Shown: positions 9,342 to 18,153 of the stretch, in pieces
How the letters are laid out: each line of letters begins with the position of its first letter
How positions within the stretch are numbered: the stretch's first letter is position 1
NCBI GenBank assembly: GCA_046330285.1
Contig: JAXLSX010000002.1
Coordinates: forward strand, 372,001 to 436,000
Reading direction: 5' to 3'
Source of the DNA: RHKX01 sp046330285
GTDB lineage: Bacteria > Actinomycetota > Thermoleophilia > Solirubrobacterales > 70-9
Length of the DNA stretch: 64,000 bases
Made by a program: the position numbers and the translations under genes
Notes under the pieces: model-generated
Told to the model about the DNA's origin: nothing
What the model saw: the letters and a program-made list of their open reading frames with translations, nothing else
The model's database searches: none

Positions 9342-10972
9342 CTCCCACCCGCGAGATGCTCCGCCGTGACGCCGCTTACGACCGCTGGGGCGAGGTCCAC
9401 GCGACCGGCGAGCTCGGCCCGGCGGCCGAAGCGATGCTCCGCGAGGAGCTCGGCGGCGGCGAGCCGCTTCCGCCGGTGCCGCTCGAGTCGGTGCGGATCG
9501 AGCCCGGCTCGCCGGTTCCCGACTCCGTGATCGCCGCGGCCGGCGGCGAGGACGCGGTCAGCACCGAGAACGAGGACCGGATCCGGCATTCCGGCGGCAA
9601 GGGCTATCCCGACCTGATCCGGATGCGGAGCGGAGTCGTCGAGGCGGCGCCCGATGCCGTCCTCGCGCCACCGGACGCCGAGCACGTCGCCGCCGTGCTC
9701 GCGGCCTGCGCCGCCGCCGGCGTCGCGGTCGTCCCATTCGGGGGCGGTACGAGCGTGGTCGGCGGCGTCGAGCCCGATCGAGGGCGCTTCGACCGTCTTG
9801 TCGCGCTCGACCTGACGGCGCTGCGCAACGCGGTCGTGGACCCGGTGTCGATGACCGCGCACCTCGGCCCGGGCCTGCGCGGCCCCGAGGCCGAGGCGGC
9901 GCTCAACTCGGAGGGGTTCACGCTCGGCCACTTCCCGCAGTCGTATCGCTACGCGACGATCGGCGGCTACGCGGCGACGCGCTCAGCCGGGCAGGCATCG
10001 AGCGGCTACGGCCGCTTCGACGCGGTTGCGACCGCGATCGAGCTCACCGCCCCGACCGGGTCGATCCGGACCCTCGAAACTCCACACACCGCCGCCGGGC
10101 CGTCGCTGCGCGAGCTCGTGCTCGGGTCCGAGGGGACGTTGGGCGTGATCACCGACGTCGCCGTCAGGGTGCGGCCGCTGCCCGAGCGCAAGCTCTACGA
10201 GGGCTGGTTCGCCCCGTCGTTTCCGGACGGCATCGAGATCGCCCGCAGCCTCGCCCAGTCGGGGGCCCTGCCGGACGTCGTCCGGCTCTCGGACCGGGAC
10301 GAGACGCGGGTGTCGCTGGCGATGTCGGGACTGGAGGGAGCCGGGCGCCGCGGGCTCGAGACCTATCTGCGGCTGCGCGGCCGGAGCGACGGTTGCATGC
10401 TGATCGTCGGCTGGGAGGGTGAGCGCGAGGACGCCGAGCGCCGCCGGGAGATCTCGAGACGGGTTCTTCGCAGCGGCGGCGCCGTTCCGCTTGGCGGTTC
10501 GCCGGGCCGGTCCTGGGAGCACGGGCGCTACGAGGGTCCGCACCTCCGCGACCTGCTGATCGACCGCGGCATCCTCGTCGAGACGCTCGAGACATCGCAC
10601 GTCTACGGCCGGATCGACGACCTCTACGCCGCCGTCCGGACAGCGCTCGCAAACGAGATGAGCACCGGCGGTGCCCGCGGGATCGTCATGTGTCACGTCT
10701 CCCACGTCTACCGCGACGGGGCCAGCCTCTACTTCACGTTCCTGACCCCAGCCCGGCCGGGCACCGAGATCGAGCAGTGGCGCGGCCTCAAGTCCGCGGC
10801 CTGCGATGCGATCGTCGGAGCGGGCGGGACGATCACCCACCACCACGCGGTCGGCCGCGACCACGCGCCTTACATGCGCTCGGAGATCGGCGAGCTCGGG
10901 ATCGACGCGCTGCGCGCGGTCAAGGAGCGGCTGGACCCTGCCGGGATCATGAACCCCGGAAAACTCATATAA
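9338..10972 (+). CDS. FAD-binding oxidase of the alkyl-dihydroxyacetonephosphate synthase type
   Basis: 544 residues with a PCMH/VAO-type FAD domain (VPFGGGTSVVGGVEP, TIGGYAATRSAGQASSGYGR, VLGSEGTLGVITDVAVRVRP). The C-terminal cap ends in HHHAVGRDHAPYM and LDPAGIMNPGKLI. The triple-His motif followed by a G-x-DH segment is typical of alkyl-DHAP synthases, which make the ether bond of ether lipids, and of close bacterial relatives such as D-lactate/glycolate oxidases. The start is the ATG at 9338, although the frame is open further upstream. Ether-lipid synthesis is an inference; a 2-hydroxyacid dehydrogenase is the main alternative. Confidence 0.78.
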   Translation: MTPTREMLRRDAAYDRWGEVHATGELGPAAEAMLREELGGGEPLPPVPLESVRIEPGSPVPDSVIAAAGGEDAVSTENEDRIRHSGGKGYPDLIRMRSGVVEAAPDAVLAPPDAEHVAAVLAACAAAGVAVVPFGGGTSVVGGVEPDRGRFDRLVALDLTALRNAVVDPVSMTAHLGPGLRGPEAEAALNSEGFTLGHFPQSYRYATIGGYAATRSAGQASSGYGRFDAVATAIELTAPTGSIRTLETPHTAAGPSLRELVLGSEGTLGVITDVAVRVRPLPERKLYEGWFAPSFPDGIEIARSLAQSGALPDVVRLSDRDETRVSLAMSGLEGAGRRGLETYLRLRGRSDGCMLIVGWEGEREDAERRREISRRVLRSGGAVPLGGSPGRSWEHGRYEGPHLRDLLIDRGILVETLETSHVYGRIDDLYAAVRTALANEMSTGGARGIVMCHVSHVYRDGASLYFTFLTPARPGTEIEQWRGLKSAACDAIVGAGGTITHHHAVGRDHAPYMRSEIGELGIDALRAVKERLDPAGIMNPGKLI

Positions 10973-10974
10973 CC

Positions 10975-11064
10975 CCGGCGGAATGCTCCGCTTCGCGTCC
11001 GCTTCCGCCGGATCGTCGGCGAACTGCGGCGGCGCCTCAATAACGGCATCCCTTCGGGCTGCCG
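10975..11064. terminator. Two hairpins between convergent genes (candidate bidirectional terminator)
   Basis: Between the flavoenzyme stop and the HTH/membrane gene stop there is a 9-bp inverted repeat CCGGCGGAA/TTCCGCCGG (10975-10983 with 11003-11011). A second hairpin is at 11044-11064, with arms CGGCA/TGCCG and CCC/GGG around a TTC loop. Neither has a long T run, so Rho-independent strength is uncertain. Confidence 0.5.
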
Positions 11065-11082
11065 AGGACGCTGCGCCGCCTT

Positions 11083-12108
11083 TCAGCCGCCGGAGGGCTT
11101 CCCGGACTGCTTCCCGCCGCCGTTCTGGACCAGGGGGATGTCTCCTGATGCCAGTTCGTCGCCGGTGAACGGGAGGATCGGGACCTTCTGCTTCGTCGCC
11201 TTCTTGATCTCGGCCTGGAGATCGGTGACCGAGGTCGAGGAGACGCGCACCGACTGGGCCTGGTTGCCGACCGCGACCGCGATCGGGGTCGGGACGGAGA
11301 GCCGGCCCGAGAAGCCGCCGTTGGCGTCGGCCTCGAGGCGGTCGATCGGATAGCCGGCGCTGTCTCCGACCATCAGCCAGAGCAGGTAGGACTTGCCGGT
11401 CTCTAGGTTCGGGTCGAGGCCCTGGACGTCGACGTCGACGTAGAGCTGCTCGTTGGAGACGAGGCCGAAGACGGCGTTGCCGGCGACGCCGCTGCCGCCC
11501 ACGGGCTTCAGCGGAACCGTGGTGATGTTGCTCTCCGCCGCCGTCGATGTGGTGTCGGTGGACTCCGACGAGCCGGAATCGTCGCCGCCTCCGAAGACAC
11601 CGGCGATCGCAAGCACCGCGAAGACGATGATCACGCCGATTGCGGCGATGCCGGCAACGATCGCGTTACGGCGACGGTCGGCTGCGGCCGCTTCGGGATC
11701 GGCAGGCTCACTCGACGCCGGGGGTGCGGCGGGCGCGGAGGAGGAGGGATCGGGGAGGGCTGCCTTGCGGCGCTTCGTCCGAGGTTCGGGAAGGCTCGGC
11801 TGCTCGGCCTCGGGAGCGATCACGGCGATCCCCGTCTGGATCTTCCGGGCGAGGTCGAGCGTCTCGGGATCGCTCTGCAGGTGGCGGATCGCGTCGGCGC
11901 GGCCGATCGGGTCCGCCTGGCCCAGCAGGAAGTCGGTGAGGCCCACCTCGGCGTCGGGATCGGCGCCGCCGATCTCGGTCAGGGCGCCACGGGCTCGCTC
12001 CCTGACCTCGTCGGGGGTGCCCCCGAGCAGGCCGGCGATGTCCTCATAGCTCTGTCCGCGCTCGACCAGGAGTTGGAGCAGCGCGCGTTGATCCCCTTGC
12101 AGTCCCAT
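11083..12108 (-). CDS. Membrane protein with N-terminal sigma-region-4-like HTH and extracellular domain
   Basis: 341 residues. The N-terminal part (ALLQLLVERGQSYEDIAGLLGG, then TPDEVRERARGAL) looks like the helix-turn-helix of sigma-factor region 4. It is followed by a proline/alanine-rich low-complexity linker with a basic cluster. A single hydrophobic segment (about residues 160-180) precedes an acidic Ser/Thr stretch. The final ~130 residues, predicted extracytoplasmic, are beta-rich with repeated GGFSGRLSVPTPI-like elements, similar in style to the outer domain of RskA-type anti-sigma factors. The ATG at 12108 is chosen because the HTH begins right after it. A signal-transducing regulator is inferred; no named family was recognised. 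Confidence 0.68.
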   Translation of the reverse strand: MGLQGDQRALLQLLVERGQSYEDIAGLLGGTPDEVRERARGALTEIGGADPDAEVGLTDFLLGQADPIGRADAIRHLQSDPETLDLARKIQTGIAVIAPEAEQPSLPEPRTKRRKAALPDPSSSAPAAPPASSEPADPEAAAADRRRNAIVAGIAAIGVIIVFAVLAIAGVFGGGDDSGSSESTDTTSTAAESNITTVPLKPVGGSGVAGNAVFGLVSNEQLYVDVDVQGLDPNLETGKSYLLWLMVGDSAGYPIDRLEADANGGFSGRLSVPTPIAVAVGNQAQSVRVSSTSVTDLQAEIKKATKQKVPILPFTGDELASGDIPLVQNGGGKQSGKPSGG

Positions 12109-12169
12109 TCGCGGAAGCCTATGCAACCGGCCCCACCGGCGGCGCAACCCGGTCCCCCCGCGCAGCCAA

Positions 12170-12175
12170 TAGGCT
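12170..12175 (+). promoter_or_regulatory. -10 element for the thioesterase gene
   Basis: TAGGCT, 6 nt before the ATG at 12182. Probably leaderless. Confidence 0.5.
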
Positions 12176-12181
12176 GGCGCG

Positions 12182-12577
12182 ATGGCGGAACCCGGACCCC
12201 TGACGTCGGGCTCGATGGTCGAGGTTCTCGGCTTCGAGGGCTACGAATTCGACGGCGAGTCCATCGCGACGCTGCGGATGGACGTCCACGACGGCGTCAA
12301 GCAGCCGTTCGGGATCGTGCATGGCGGCGCCTTCGCGGCACTCGCCGAGACCGTCTGCTCCCGGGCCACCTACGACGCGGTGGCGCCCAAGTTGGCGATG
12401 GGACAGGCCAACGAGTCGGTCTTCATGCGCGCGGTCCGCTCCGGCACGGTCCACGCTCGCGCCGAAGCGCTCCATCGCGGCAGCACGAGCTGGGTCTGGG
12501 ACGTCGCCATGCGCGACGACGAGGACCGCCTCTGCGCCACTTCGCGGCTGATCATCGCCGTCCGCGACGCCCGCTGA
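12182..12577 (+). CDS. PaaI-family hotdog-fold thioesterase
   Basis: 131 residues. The active-site segment of PaaI/YdiI-type thioesterases is visible as FGIVHGGAFAALAET (HGG motif with downstream acid). The hotdog helix and the strands AMGQANESVFMRAV and GTVHARAEALHRG follow. Hydrolyses an acyl-CoA, possibly a phenylacetyl-, hydroxybenzoyl- or 1,4-dihydroxy-2-naphthoyl-CoA. The substrate cannot be decided here and no phenylacetate genes are nearby. Convergent with nadE, with only 6 nt between the two stops. Confidence 0.85.
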   Translation: MAEPGPLTSGSMVEVLGFEGYEFDGESIATLRMDVHDGVKQPFGIVHGGAFAALAETVCSRATYDAVAPKLAMGQANESVFMRAVRSGTVHARAEALHRGSTSWVWDVAMRDDEDRLCATSRLIIAVRDAR

Positions 12578-12583
12578 CGTCGG

Positions 12584-14278
12584 TTACTCGTCGAAGCCGT
12601 TCGTTATCGGCAGGCGCCGGTCGCGGCCGAACGCCTTGGTGGTGATCTTGACCCCGGGGGGCGCCTGGCGGCGCTTGTACTCGGCCCGGTCGACCAGTCC
12701 GGCGACCCGGGCGGCATCGGCGGGGGAGAGGCCGGCCTCGACGAGGTCGGCACGGCTGCCGTCGCCCTCGATGTAGACGGCGAGGGCGGGGTCGAGCACG
12801 TCGTAGGGGGGAAGGGAGTCCGTGTCCTTCTGATCCGGGCGGAGCTCGGCGGACGGCGGGCGGTCGATCACGGCTCGCGGGATGAGCTCGCTCTCGGAGC
12901 CGGCGACGCGGTGTTCGACGAGCTCGTAGACGAGCAGCTTCGGAACGTCCTTGAGGACCGCGAAGCCGCCGGCCATGTCGCCGTAGAGCGTCGCGTAGCC
13001 GACCGACATCTCCGACTTGTTGCCGGTGCTGAGCGGAAGCCAGCCGAACTTGTTCGACAGGGCCATCACGAGGTTGCCGCGGATCCGCGCCTGCAGGTTC
13101 TCCTCGGCGATCCCCGGCTCGGTGCCGGCGAAGTGCGGCGCGAGCAGCTCGTCGTAGGCACGCATGACGCCTTCGATCGGCAGGTCGATCGTCGCCGAGC
13201 CGAGGTTCGCGCCGATCGCGCGGGCGTCGGCCTGCGTCTCGGTGCTGGAGTGGGGGGAGGGCATGACCACGCAGGTCAGGTTCTCGCCGCCGAGTGCGTC
13301 GGCGGCGATCAGCGCGACGAGTGCGGAGTCGATCCCACCGGAGAGGCCGAGGATGGCCCTGCGGAACCCGTTCTTGCGCGCGTAATCGCCGAGCCCCGTC
13401 ACCAGCGCCGAGTAGACCTCGTCGGCGGGATCCTTGACCGCCGCGAGCCTGGGAGGCGCGGGCTCAGGCTCATCCCCTGAGGTAGTCAGGCTGGCCGTGA
13501 CCGGAACCGCCGCTTCGGGCGCCGGACCGGCCACCGGCAGCTCGAGGTCGCAGAGCAGGAGCTCCTCCTCGAACTGCGCCGCCCTCGCGATTGTCCGGCC
13601 CTCGGCGTCGACGACGAAGCTGTGGCCGTCGAAGACGAGCTCGTCCTGGCCGCCGACCATGTTGCAGAGCGCGATCGCCGCGCCTGACTCACGGGCGCGC
13701 TCGGAGACCATCTCCTCGCGCTCGGTGCCCTTGAAGCGGTGGTAGGGAGACGCGGAGGCGTTGACGACGAGGCGGGCGCCGGCCGCGCCCTCCTCCGAGC
13801 TCGGCGGTCCCGGCAGCCAGATGTCCTCGCACACCGTCAGACCGACGAGGGCGCCGTCGATCGACACGAGCTCGCCGACCGGTCCCGGGTCGAACCATCG
13901 GCGTTCGTCGAAGACTCCGTAGTTGGGGAGGTGCACCTTCCGGTAGCGGGCCGCGATCCCACCGTCGGCGACGACCACCAGGCCGTTGTGGAGGGCGGCA
14001 TCGCGGACCGGGCAGCCGAGCATCGCCACGATCCCCGTCACCTGCGCGGCGAGTGCCTCGACGGCCTCCTCGCACGCCGCGAGGAAATGGGGCTTGAGCA
14101 GCAGGTCCTCGGGCGGATAGCCGCTGATCACGAGCTCCGGCAGGACGACTACGTCGGCGCCGGCGTCGCGGGCTCGTCCGATCCACTCGGCCGCGAGCGC
14201 GGCGTTGCCGTCGACGTCTCCGACCTTCGGGTTGACCTGCGCGAGAGCGAGCCGCAGCGATGTGGTTTCTCCGTGCAC
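12584..14278 (-). CDS. nadE: Glutamine-dependent NAD+ synthetase
   Basis: Makes NAD+ from deamido-NAD+, ATP and glutamine. The N-terminal nitrilase domain carries the Glu-Lys-Cys triad (E48 in LPELVISGYPPEDLL, K114 in RKVHLPNYG, C150 in TVCEDIW). The C-terminal synthetase domain has the SGGIDS pyrophosphate loop and STGNKSEMSVGYATLYGDMAG. 564 residues fits the short bacterial type of about 540-590. The start is the GTG at 14278, with a GATAAT hexamer 6 nt upstream. The open frame extends 28 codons further but would overlap the divergent metalloprotease leader. Confidence 0.95.
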   Translation of the reverse strand: MHGETTSLRLALAQVNPKVGDVDGNAALAAEWIGRARDAGADVVVLPELVISGYPPEDLLLKPHFLAACEEAVEALAAQVTGIVAMLGCPVRDAALHNGLVVVADGGIAARYRKVHLPNYGVFDERRWFDPGPVGELVSIDGALVGLTVCEDIWLPGPPSSEEGAAGARLVVNASASPYHRFKGTEREEMVSERARESGAAIALCNMVGGQDELVFDGHSFVVDAEGRTIARAAQFEEELLLCDLELPVAGPAPEAAVPVTASLTTSGDEPEPAPPRLAAVKDPADEVYSALVTGLGDYARKNGFRRAILGLSGGIDSALVALIAADALGGENLTCVVMPSPHSSTETQADARAIGANLGSATIDLPIEGVMRAYDELLAPHFAGTEPGIAEENLQARIRGNLVMALSNKFGWLPLSTGNKSEMSVGYATLYGDMAGGFAVLKDVPKLLVYELVEHRVAGSESELIPRAVIDRPPSAELRPDQKDTDSLPPYDVLDPALAVYIEGDGSRADLVEAGLSPADAARVAGLVDRAEYKRRQAPPGVKITTKAFGRDRRLPITNGFDE

Positions 14279-14284
14279 AGACGG

Positions 14285-14290
14285 ATTATC
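14285..14290 (-). promoter_or_regulatory. -10 element for nadE
   Basis: GATAAT on the minus strand, 6 nt before the GTG at 14278. It supports this start over the longer open frame. Confidence 0.5.
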
Positions 14291-14366
14291 CTGCGGCACC
14301 GCTCCATCGGGGGAGAAGCGGTGTTCATAGGCCGAAGCCGCTGCTACCGTGCTCCGGCCCAATTAC

Positions 14367-14373
14367 GGAAGGA
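14367..14373 (+). promoter_or_regulatory. Ribosome binding site deciding a TTG start
   Basis: GGAAGGA followed by 8 nt and TTG at 14382. The upstream GTG (14349) overlaps a TACCGT hexamer that looks like the -10 of the same gene, so the TTG is the better start. Confidence 0.6.
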
Positions 14374-14381
14374 ACCCCAAC

Positions 14382-15830
14382 TTGCGTCGTCTCGCCCTCG
14401 TCTTCTCGCTCTTCGCCGCGCTCCTGCTCCCCGCAGCAGCCGCGCACGCCGACGCCTCCGCCGGCGACGTGTCCTCCGCCGCCGCGAAGCAGGCGCTCGA
14501 GCGTGCTCTCGACGTCTTCCGCGAGCCGATGAGCGCCGCTTCCGGCCCCGCTGCGGGCTCGCGCGACGCGACCCTCGCCCTCCGTGACCTCGCCGTCGCC
14601 CTGCCCGCGCTGAGCGGCGCCGACCGGCGCCGGGCGCAGAGCCTGCTGTCGCGGCCGACCGACAAGAACGACCGCGCCTACTTCGGCAAGGAGGCGGCGG
14701 CCTCGCCGGTCTGCGACGCGCACTTCTGCATCCACTGGACCGACAACGCGAAGAACGCGCCCGTCAACGGTGCCTTCCTTGGCGCGATCGGCGAATCGGT
14801 GGACCTCAGCCGCACCGTCGAGAACGACAACCTCGGCTGGCGCAGCCCGAAGTCGGACGGCAGGCTCGGAGGCCGTAAGGGCAGGGGCTTCGACGGTCAG
14901 ACCGACGTCTACGTGACCAACCTCGGCAAGCGCCTCTACGGCTACGCAGCGCCGGACGGCGGTCAGCGCGGCCAGAAGCGCTACGCGTACCTCGTGCTCG
15001 ACAACGACTACGTCGGCTTCCCGACCGGCCCGCTCGACTCGATGCGGGTCACGGTCGCCCACGAGTACAACCACATCCTCCAGTTCAACTACGACGTCTT
15101 CGAGAACGTCTGGCTGTTCGAGGACACCGCCACCTGGATGGAGGACAAGGTCTACCCGGCGATCAACGACTACCTGAACTACCTGCCCACCTTCGCCAAG
15201 AGGTCCTCGCGGCCGATGACGGGCTCCTCGATCAAGATCTACGCCGAGGCCGTCTGGAACCACTGGCTCAGCGCGAAGTACGGCAACGACGTGATTCGCA
15301 ACACGTGGGAGGTCTCGCCGAAGCAGAAGAGCTTCGCGGTCGCCTCCTACGAGAAGTCGATCAAGAACGCCGGTGGCCCGGGCTTCTCGCCGGAGCTCGG
15401 AGACTTCTTCGCCGCCACGGCCGAGTGGAGGACGAACACCGCCTTCCCGGACTACTCCGAATACCCGGACATGAAGCGCGCCGGGAACCTCGGTGGCAAC
15501 ACGGTGAAGACGAAGCTCGACAACACGTCCTACCGCCTCTACGACGTCAACCCGGCGGTCGCTCCCTCGGTCACCTTGTCGGTCAAGGCCGAGAAGGGCA
15601 CCAAGAGCTCGATCTCGCTGGTCGGACGCGTCGGCGGCGTCGGCCCAGTCACGACCGAGACGACCTACCTGAAGAAGGGCGGCAAGGGCACGGTGACGCT
15701 GGACACCCCGGCCGTCTACTCCAGGATCACCGCGGTCGTGGCCAACGTCGACGGCAGCGCCAAGCGCAGCCGGGGCAAGCTCAAGTACACGGCCGATAAC
15801 TCGAGCTACCGCGTCAAGCTGGCCGGCTGA
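14382..15830 (+). CDS. Secreted HEYNH zinc metalloprotease-like protein (possibly MXAN_6640 family)
   Basis: 482 residues from the TTG start. A signal peptide (basic LRRL, hydrophobic core, cleavage near AHA-DAS) is followed by an Ala-rich helical propeptide-like part. The catalytic-type motif HEYNH at residues 227-231 is followed about 16 residues later by WLFEDTATWMED, which supplies a likely third zinc ligand (E247). The C-terminal ~100 residues are beta-rich with many Lys/Thr, like a pre-peptidase or Ig-type appendage. HExxH followed by an F-x-DTATWMED-type segment resembles the MXAN_6640 putative metalloprotease family. This assignment is from memory of the motif and is moderate. Probably acts outside the cell. 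Confidence 0.75.
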   Translation: MRRLALVFSLFAALLLPAAAAHADASAGDVSSAAAKQALERALDVFREPMSAASGPAAGSRDATLALRDLAVALPALSGADRRRAQSLLSRPTDKNDRAYFGKEAAASPVCDAHFCIHWTDNAKNAPVNGAFLGAIGESVDLSRTVENDNLGWRSPKSDGRLGGRKGRGFDGQTDVYVTNLGKRLYGYAAPDGGQRGQKRYAYLVLDNDYVGFPTGPLDSMRVTVAHEYNHILQFNYDVFENVWLFEDTATWMEDKVYPAINDYLNYLPTFAKRSSRPMTGSSIKIYAEAVWNHWLSAKYGNDVIRNTWEVSPKQKSFAVASYEKSIKNAGGPGFSPELGDFFAATAEWRTNTAFPDYSEYPDMKRAGNLGGNTVKTKLDNTSYRLYDVNPAVAPSVTLSVKAEKGTKSSISLVGRVGGVGPVTTETTYLKKGGKGTVTLDTPAVYSRITAVVANVDGSAKRSRGKLKYTADNSSYRVKLAG

Positions 15831-15844
15831 GCGGCGCCCGGGGC

Positions 15845-15878
15845 GCCGTCGCCGACCGGCTCAGGCCGGGGCGACGGC
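15845..15878. terminator. Long hairpin across the convergent stop region
   Basis: GCCGTCGCC (15845-15853) pairs with GGCGACGGC (15870-15878). Inside it CCGGC pairs with GCCGG around a TCAG loop. It covers the stop codon and last codons of the molybdopterin oxidoreductase and the gap to the metalloprotease stop, so it may end transcription from both sides. No T tract. Confidence 0.55.
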
Positions 15879-18116
15879 GACCGGGATGCCGTTGAGGACG
15901 GCGTTCCCCGAGAGGGCGTCGACGAGCTCGTCATCGGCGAGGAAGTTGGAGTTGACGCCGGCGTTGTCGGCGGCGACGGACATCCGCGCACCCTCGACGT
16001 CGTGGCCCCATCCATGCGGGATCGAGACGACGCCCTCCATGATCGCGTCGGTGACCTCGACCGGGACGATCACGCTTCCCGCCCGCGAGGTGACGGCGGC
16101 GACGCCGTCGGCGTCGAGGCCGAGACGCTCGGCGTCCGCGGGGTTCACGTGCATGGTGCAGCGATCCTTGCCGCGGACGAGGTGGGGGACGTTGTGCATC
16201 CAGGAGTTGTTGGATCGCAGGTCGCGACGGCCGATCAGCACGAGATCGTCTCCGTCACGGTCGATCGCGGCCGTGAGCCGCTCGAGGTCCGCGACGATCG
16301 CCGGCGGGCAGAGCTCGACCTTGCCGCTGGCGGTCCGGAGGACGTCCGGCAGGCGCGGCCCGAGCGGCCCGAGGTCGATCCCGTGCGGGTTCGCCTCGAG
16401 CTCGTCGAGTGAGAGCGCGACGCCGTTGCCGCGGCCGGGCCGGTCCGCGATGCCGGCTCCGTAGGGACCGCAGCGAAGCATCAGGTCGAGGACGCGCTCG
16501 GGGCCTCGGCGTTCGCCGAGCGCGGCGACGACCTCGGCGGGATCCATGCCCTCGGCCGGTGAGCCCTCGGTGACGGTCTCGCGGCGGGCGACCTCGAGCG
16601 CGACCATGTCGTCGAAGGCGTCGACGTCGACGTCGGTCCCGGCGCCGGCGAAGACCCCCGCGAGCCGCAGCATCGACCGCCACTCGGGCTCGATGCCGTC
16701 GCGCGGCGGAAACACGGGCGGTGTGAAGTTGGCGATGTTGCGCACCGACAGCTGGTAGAAGGCGAGGTCGTAGTGCGACCGCTCCAGGGGCGAGAGCACG
16801 GGGAGGACGACGTCCGCGCGCGAGGTCGTCTCGTTCAGGTAGCAGTCGATCGACACCAGGAGTTCGAGCTCGTCGAAGGCCGCGCCGAGGCGGTTCACGT
16901 TCGGCGTCGACACCAGCGGGTTGCCGGCGACCGTCACCAGGGCGCGAATCCGGCCCTCTCCCGGCGTGGTGATCTCCTCCGCCAGGCACGAGACCGGTAC
17001 CTCACCGAAGGCCTCCGGCAGTCCGCGCACACGGGTGCTCCAGCGCCCCATCTCGAACCCGCGGCCGCCGCCGGCGGCTCCATTGGCATTGGTCTGGCCC
17101 GCGGCCGCAAGCGGGAACATGACGCCGCCACGGCGATCGAGGTTGCCGGTGAGGACGTTGAGGACGTCGACGAGCCAGCTCGCGAGCGTCCCGAACTCCT
17201 GCGTCGTCGTCCCGATCCGGGCGTAGACGGCGGCGGTCGGCGCCGCTGACAGCTCGCGGGCGATCCGGCGCGTGTCCTCCGCCGCGATGCCGCAGGTCGC
17301 CGCGACGGCCTCGGGCGAGAACCCGGCAACCGCCTCCCCGACCTCATCGAGGCCGGCGACGTGGGTCGCCAGCTCGCCCGGGTCGGCGAGGTCCTCGGTG
17401 ACGATCGTATGGACCAGCGCCGCGAGGAAGTGGGCGTCGCGGCCCGGCCGGATCGGATGGTGCTCGTCGGCGACCTCGGCGGTCCGGGTCCGCCGGGGAT
17501 CGACGACGACGACCTTGCCGCCGCGCTCGCGGATCGCGCGAAGCTTGCCGCGCATGTCCGGGGCGGTCATCAGCGAGCCGTTCGAGGCGAGCGGGTTAGC
17601 GCCGAGGATCAGCATGTGATCGGTGTGGTCGACGTCCGGGATCGGCAGCGTCAGGCCGGTGCCGAACATCGACGCGCAGGCGATCTGCTTGGGGAGCTGA
17701 TCGACGCTCGTCGCGCTGAAGATGTTGCGGGTCCCCATCCCCTTGATCAGCGCCCGCAGGAAGATCAGGCCGTCGAGGGTATGGGCGTTCGGGTTGCCGA
17801 GGTAGATGCCGGTGGCGTTGCGGTCGCCGTCGGCGCGAATCGGCTCGAGCTTGGCGGCGATCGCCTCGAACGCCTCGTCCCAGCTCGCCTCGACGAGCTC
17901 GCCGTCGCGACGGACGAGGGGCGTCGAGATCCGGTCAGGATCGGCGTGGAGCTCGCCGATGCTCGCGCCCTTCGGGCAGATGAAACCGTGGCTGAAGACG
18001 TCGTCGGTGTCCCCGCGCACCTTGACGACCTGATCGCCGTCGATCTCGAGCGCGAGCCCGCACGTCGCCTCGCAGAGCGGGCAGGTCGCGAACCGGGTGA
18101 CGCTCTCCTCCGTCAT
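15861..18116 (-). CDS. Molybdopterin-dependent oxidoreductase (DMSO reductase superfamily)
   Basis: 751 residues. The N-terminal [4Fe-4S] motif has four cysteines (CPLCEATC and later FICPKG). The molybdopterin domain shows GIYLGNPNAHTLDGL, ILGANPLASNGSLM and VVVDPRRT. The C-terminal molydopterin-dinucleotide domain contains RSNNSWMHNVPHLV and HVNPADAERLGL. No twin-arginine signal, so it is cytoplasmic. The usual Mo ligand (Cys, Sec, Ser or Asp) cannot be assigned with confidence; the region reads DQLPKQIACASMFG. It resembles stand-alone formate-dehydrogenase/nitrate-reductase-like enzymes, with no electron-transfer subunit next to it. Lies 37 nt downstream of the K+ channel gene on the same strand. 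Confidence 0.85.
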   Translation of the reverse strand: MTEESVTRFATCPLCEATCGLALEIDGDQVVKVRGDTDDVFSHGFICPKGASIGELHADPDRISTPLVRRDGELVEASWDEAFEAIAAKLEPIRADGDRNATGIYLGNPNAHTLDGLIFLRALIKGMGTRNIFSATSVDQLPKQIACASMFGTGLTLPIPDVDHTDHMLILGANPLASNGSLMTAPDMRGKLRAIRERGGKVVVVDPRRTRTAEVADEHHPIRPGRDAHFLAALVHTIVTEDLADPGELATHVAGLDEVGEAVAGFSPEAVAATCGIAAEDTRRIARELSAAPTAAVYARIGTTTQEFGTLASWLVDVLNVLTGNLDRRGGVMFPLAAAGQTNANGAAGGGRGFEMGRWSTRVRGLPEAFGEVPVSCLAEEITTPGEGRIRALVTVAGNPLVSTPNVNRLGAAFDELELLVSIDCYLNETTSRADVVLPVLSPLERSHYDLAFYQLSVRNIANFTPPVFPPRDGIEPEWRSMLRLAGVFAGAGTDVDVDAFDDMVALEVARRETVTEGSPAEGMDPAEVVAALGERRGPERVLDLMLRCGPYGAGIADRPGRGNGVALSLDELEANPHGIDLGPLGPRLPDVLRTASGKVELCPPAIVADLERLTAAIDRDGDDLVLIGRRDLRSNNSWMHNVPHLVRGKDRCTMHVNPADAERLGLDADGVAAVTSRAGSVIVPVEVTDAIMEGVVSIPHGWGHDVEGARMSVAADNAGVNSNFLADDELVDALSGNAVLNGIPVAVAPA

Positions 18117-18153
18117 CGCCCGAGCGATCTTCGCAGATGGACGAGCGGGCGGC

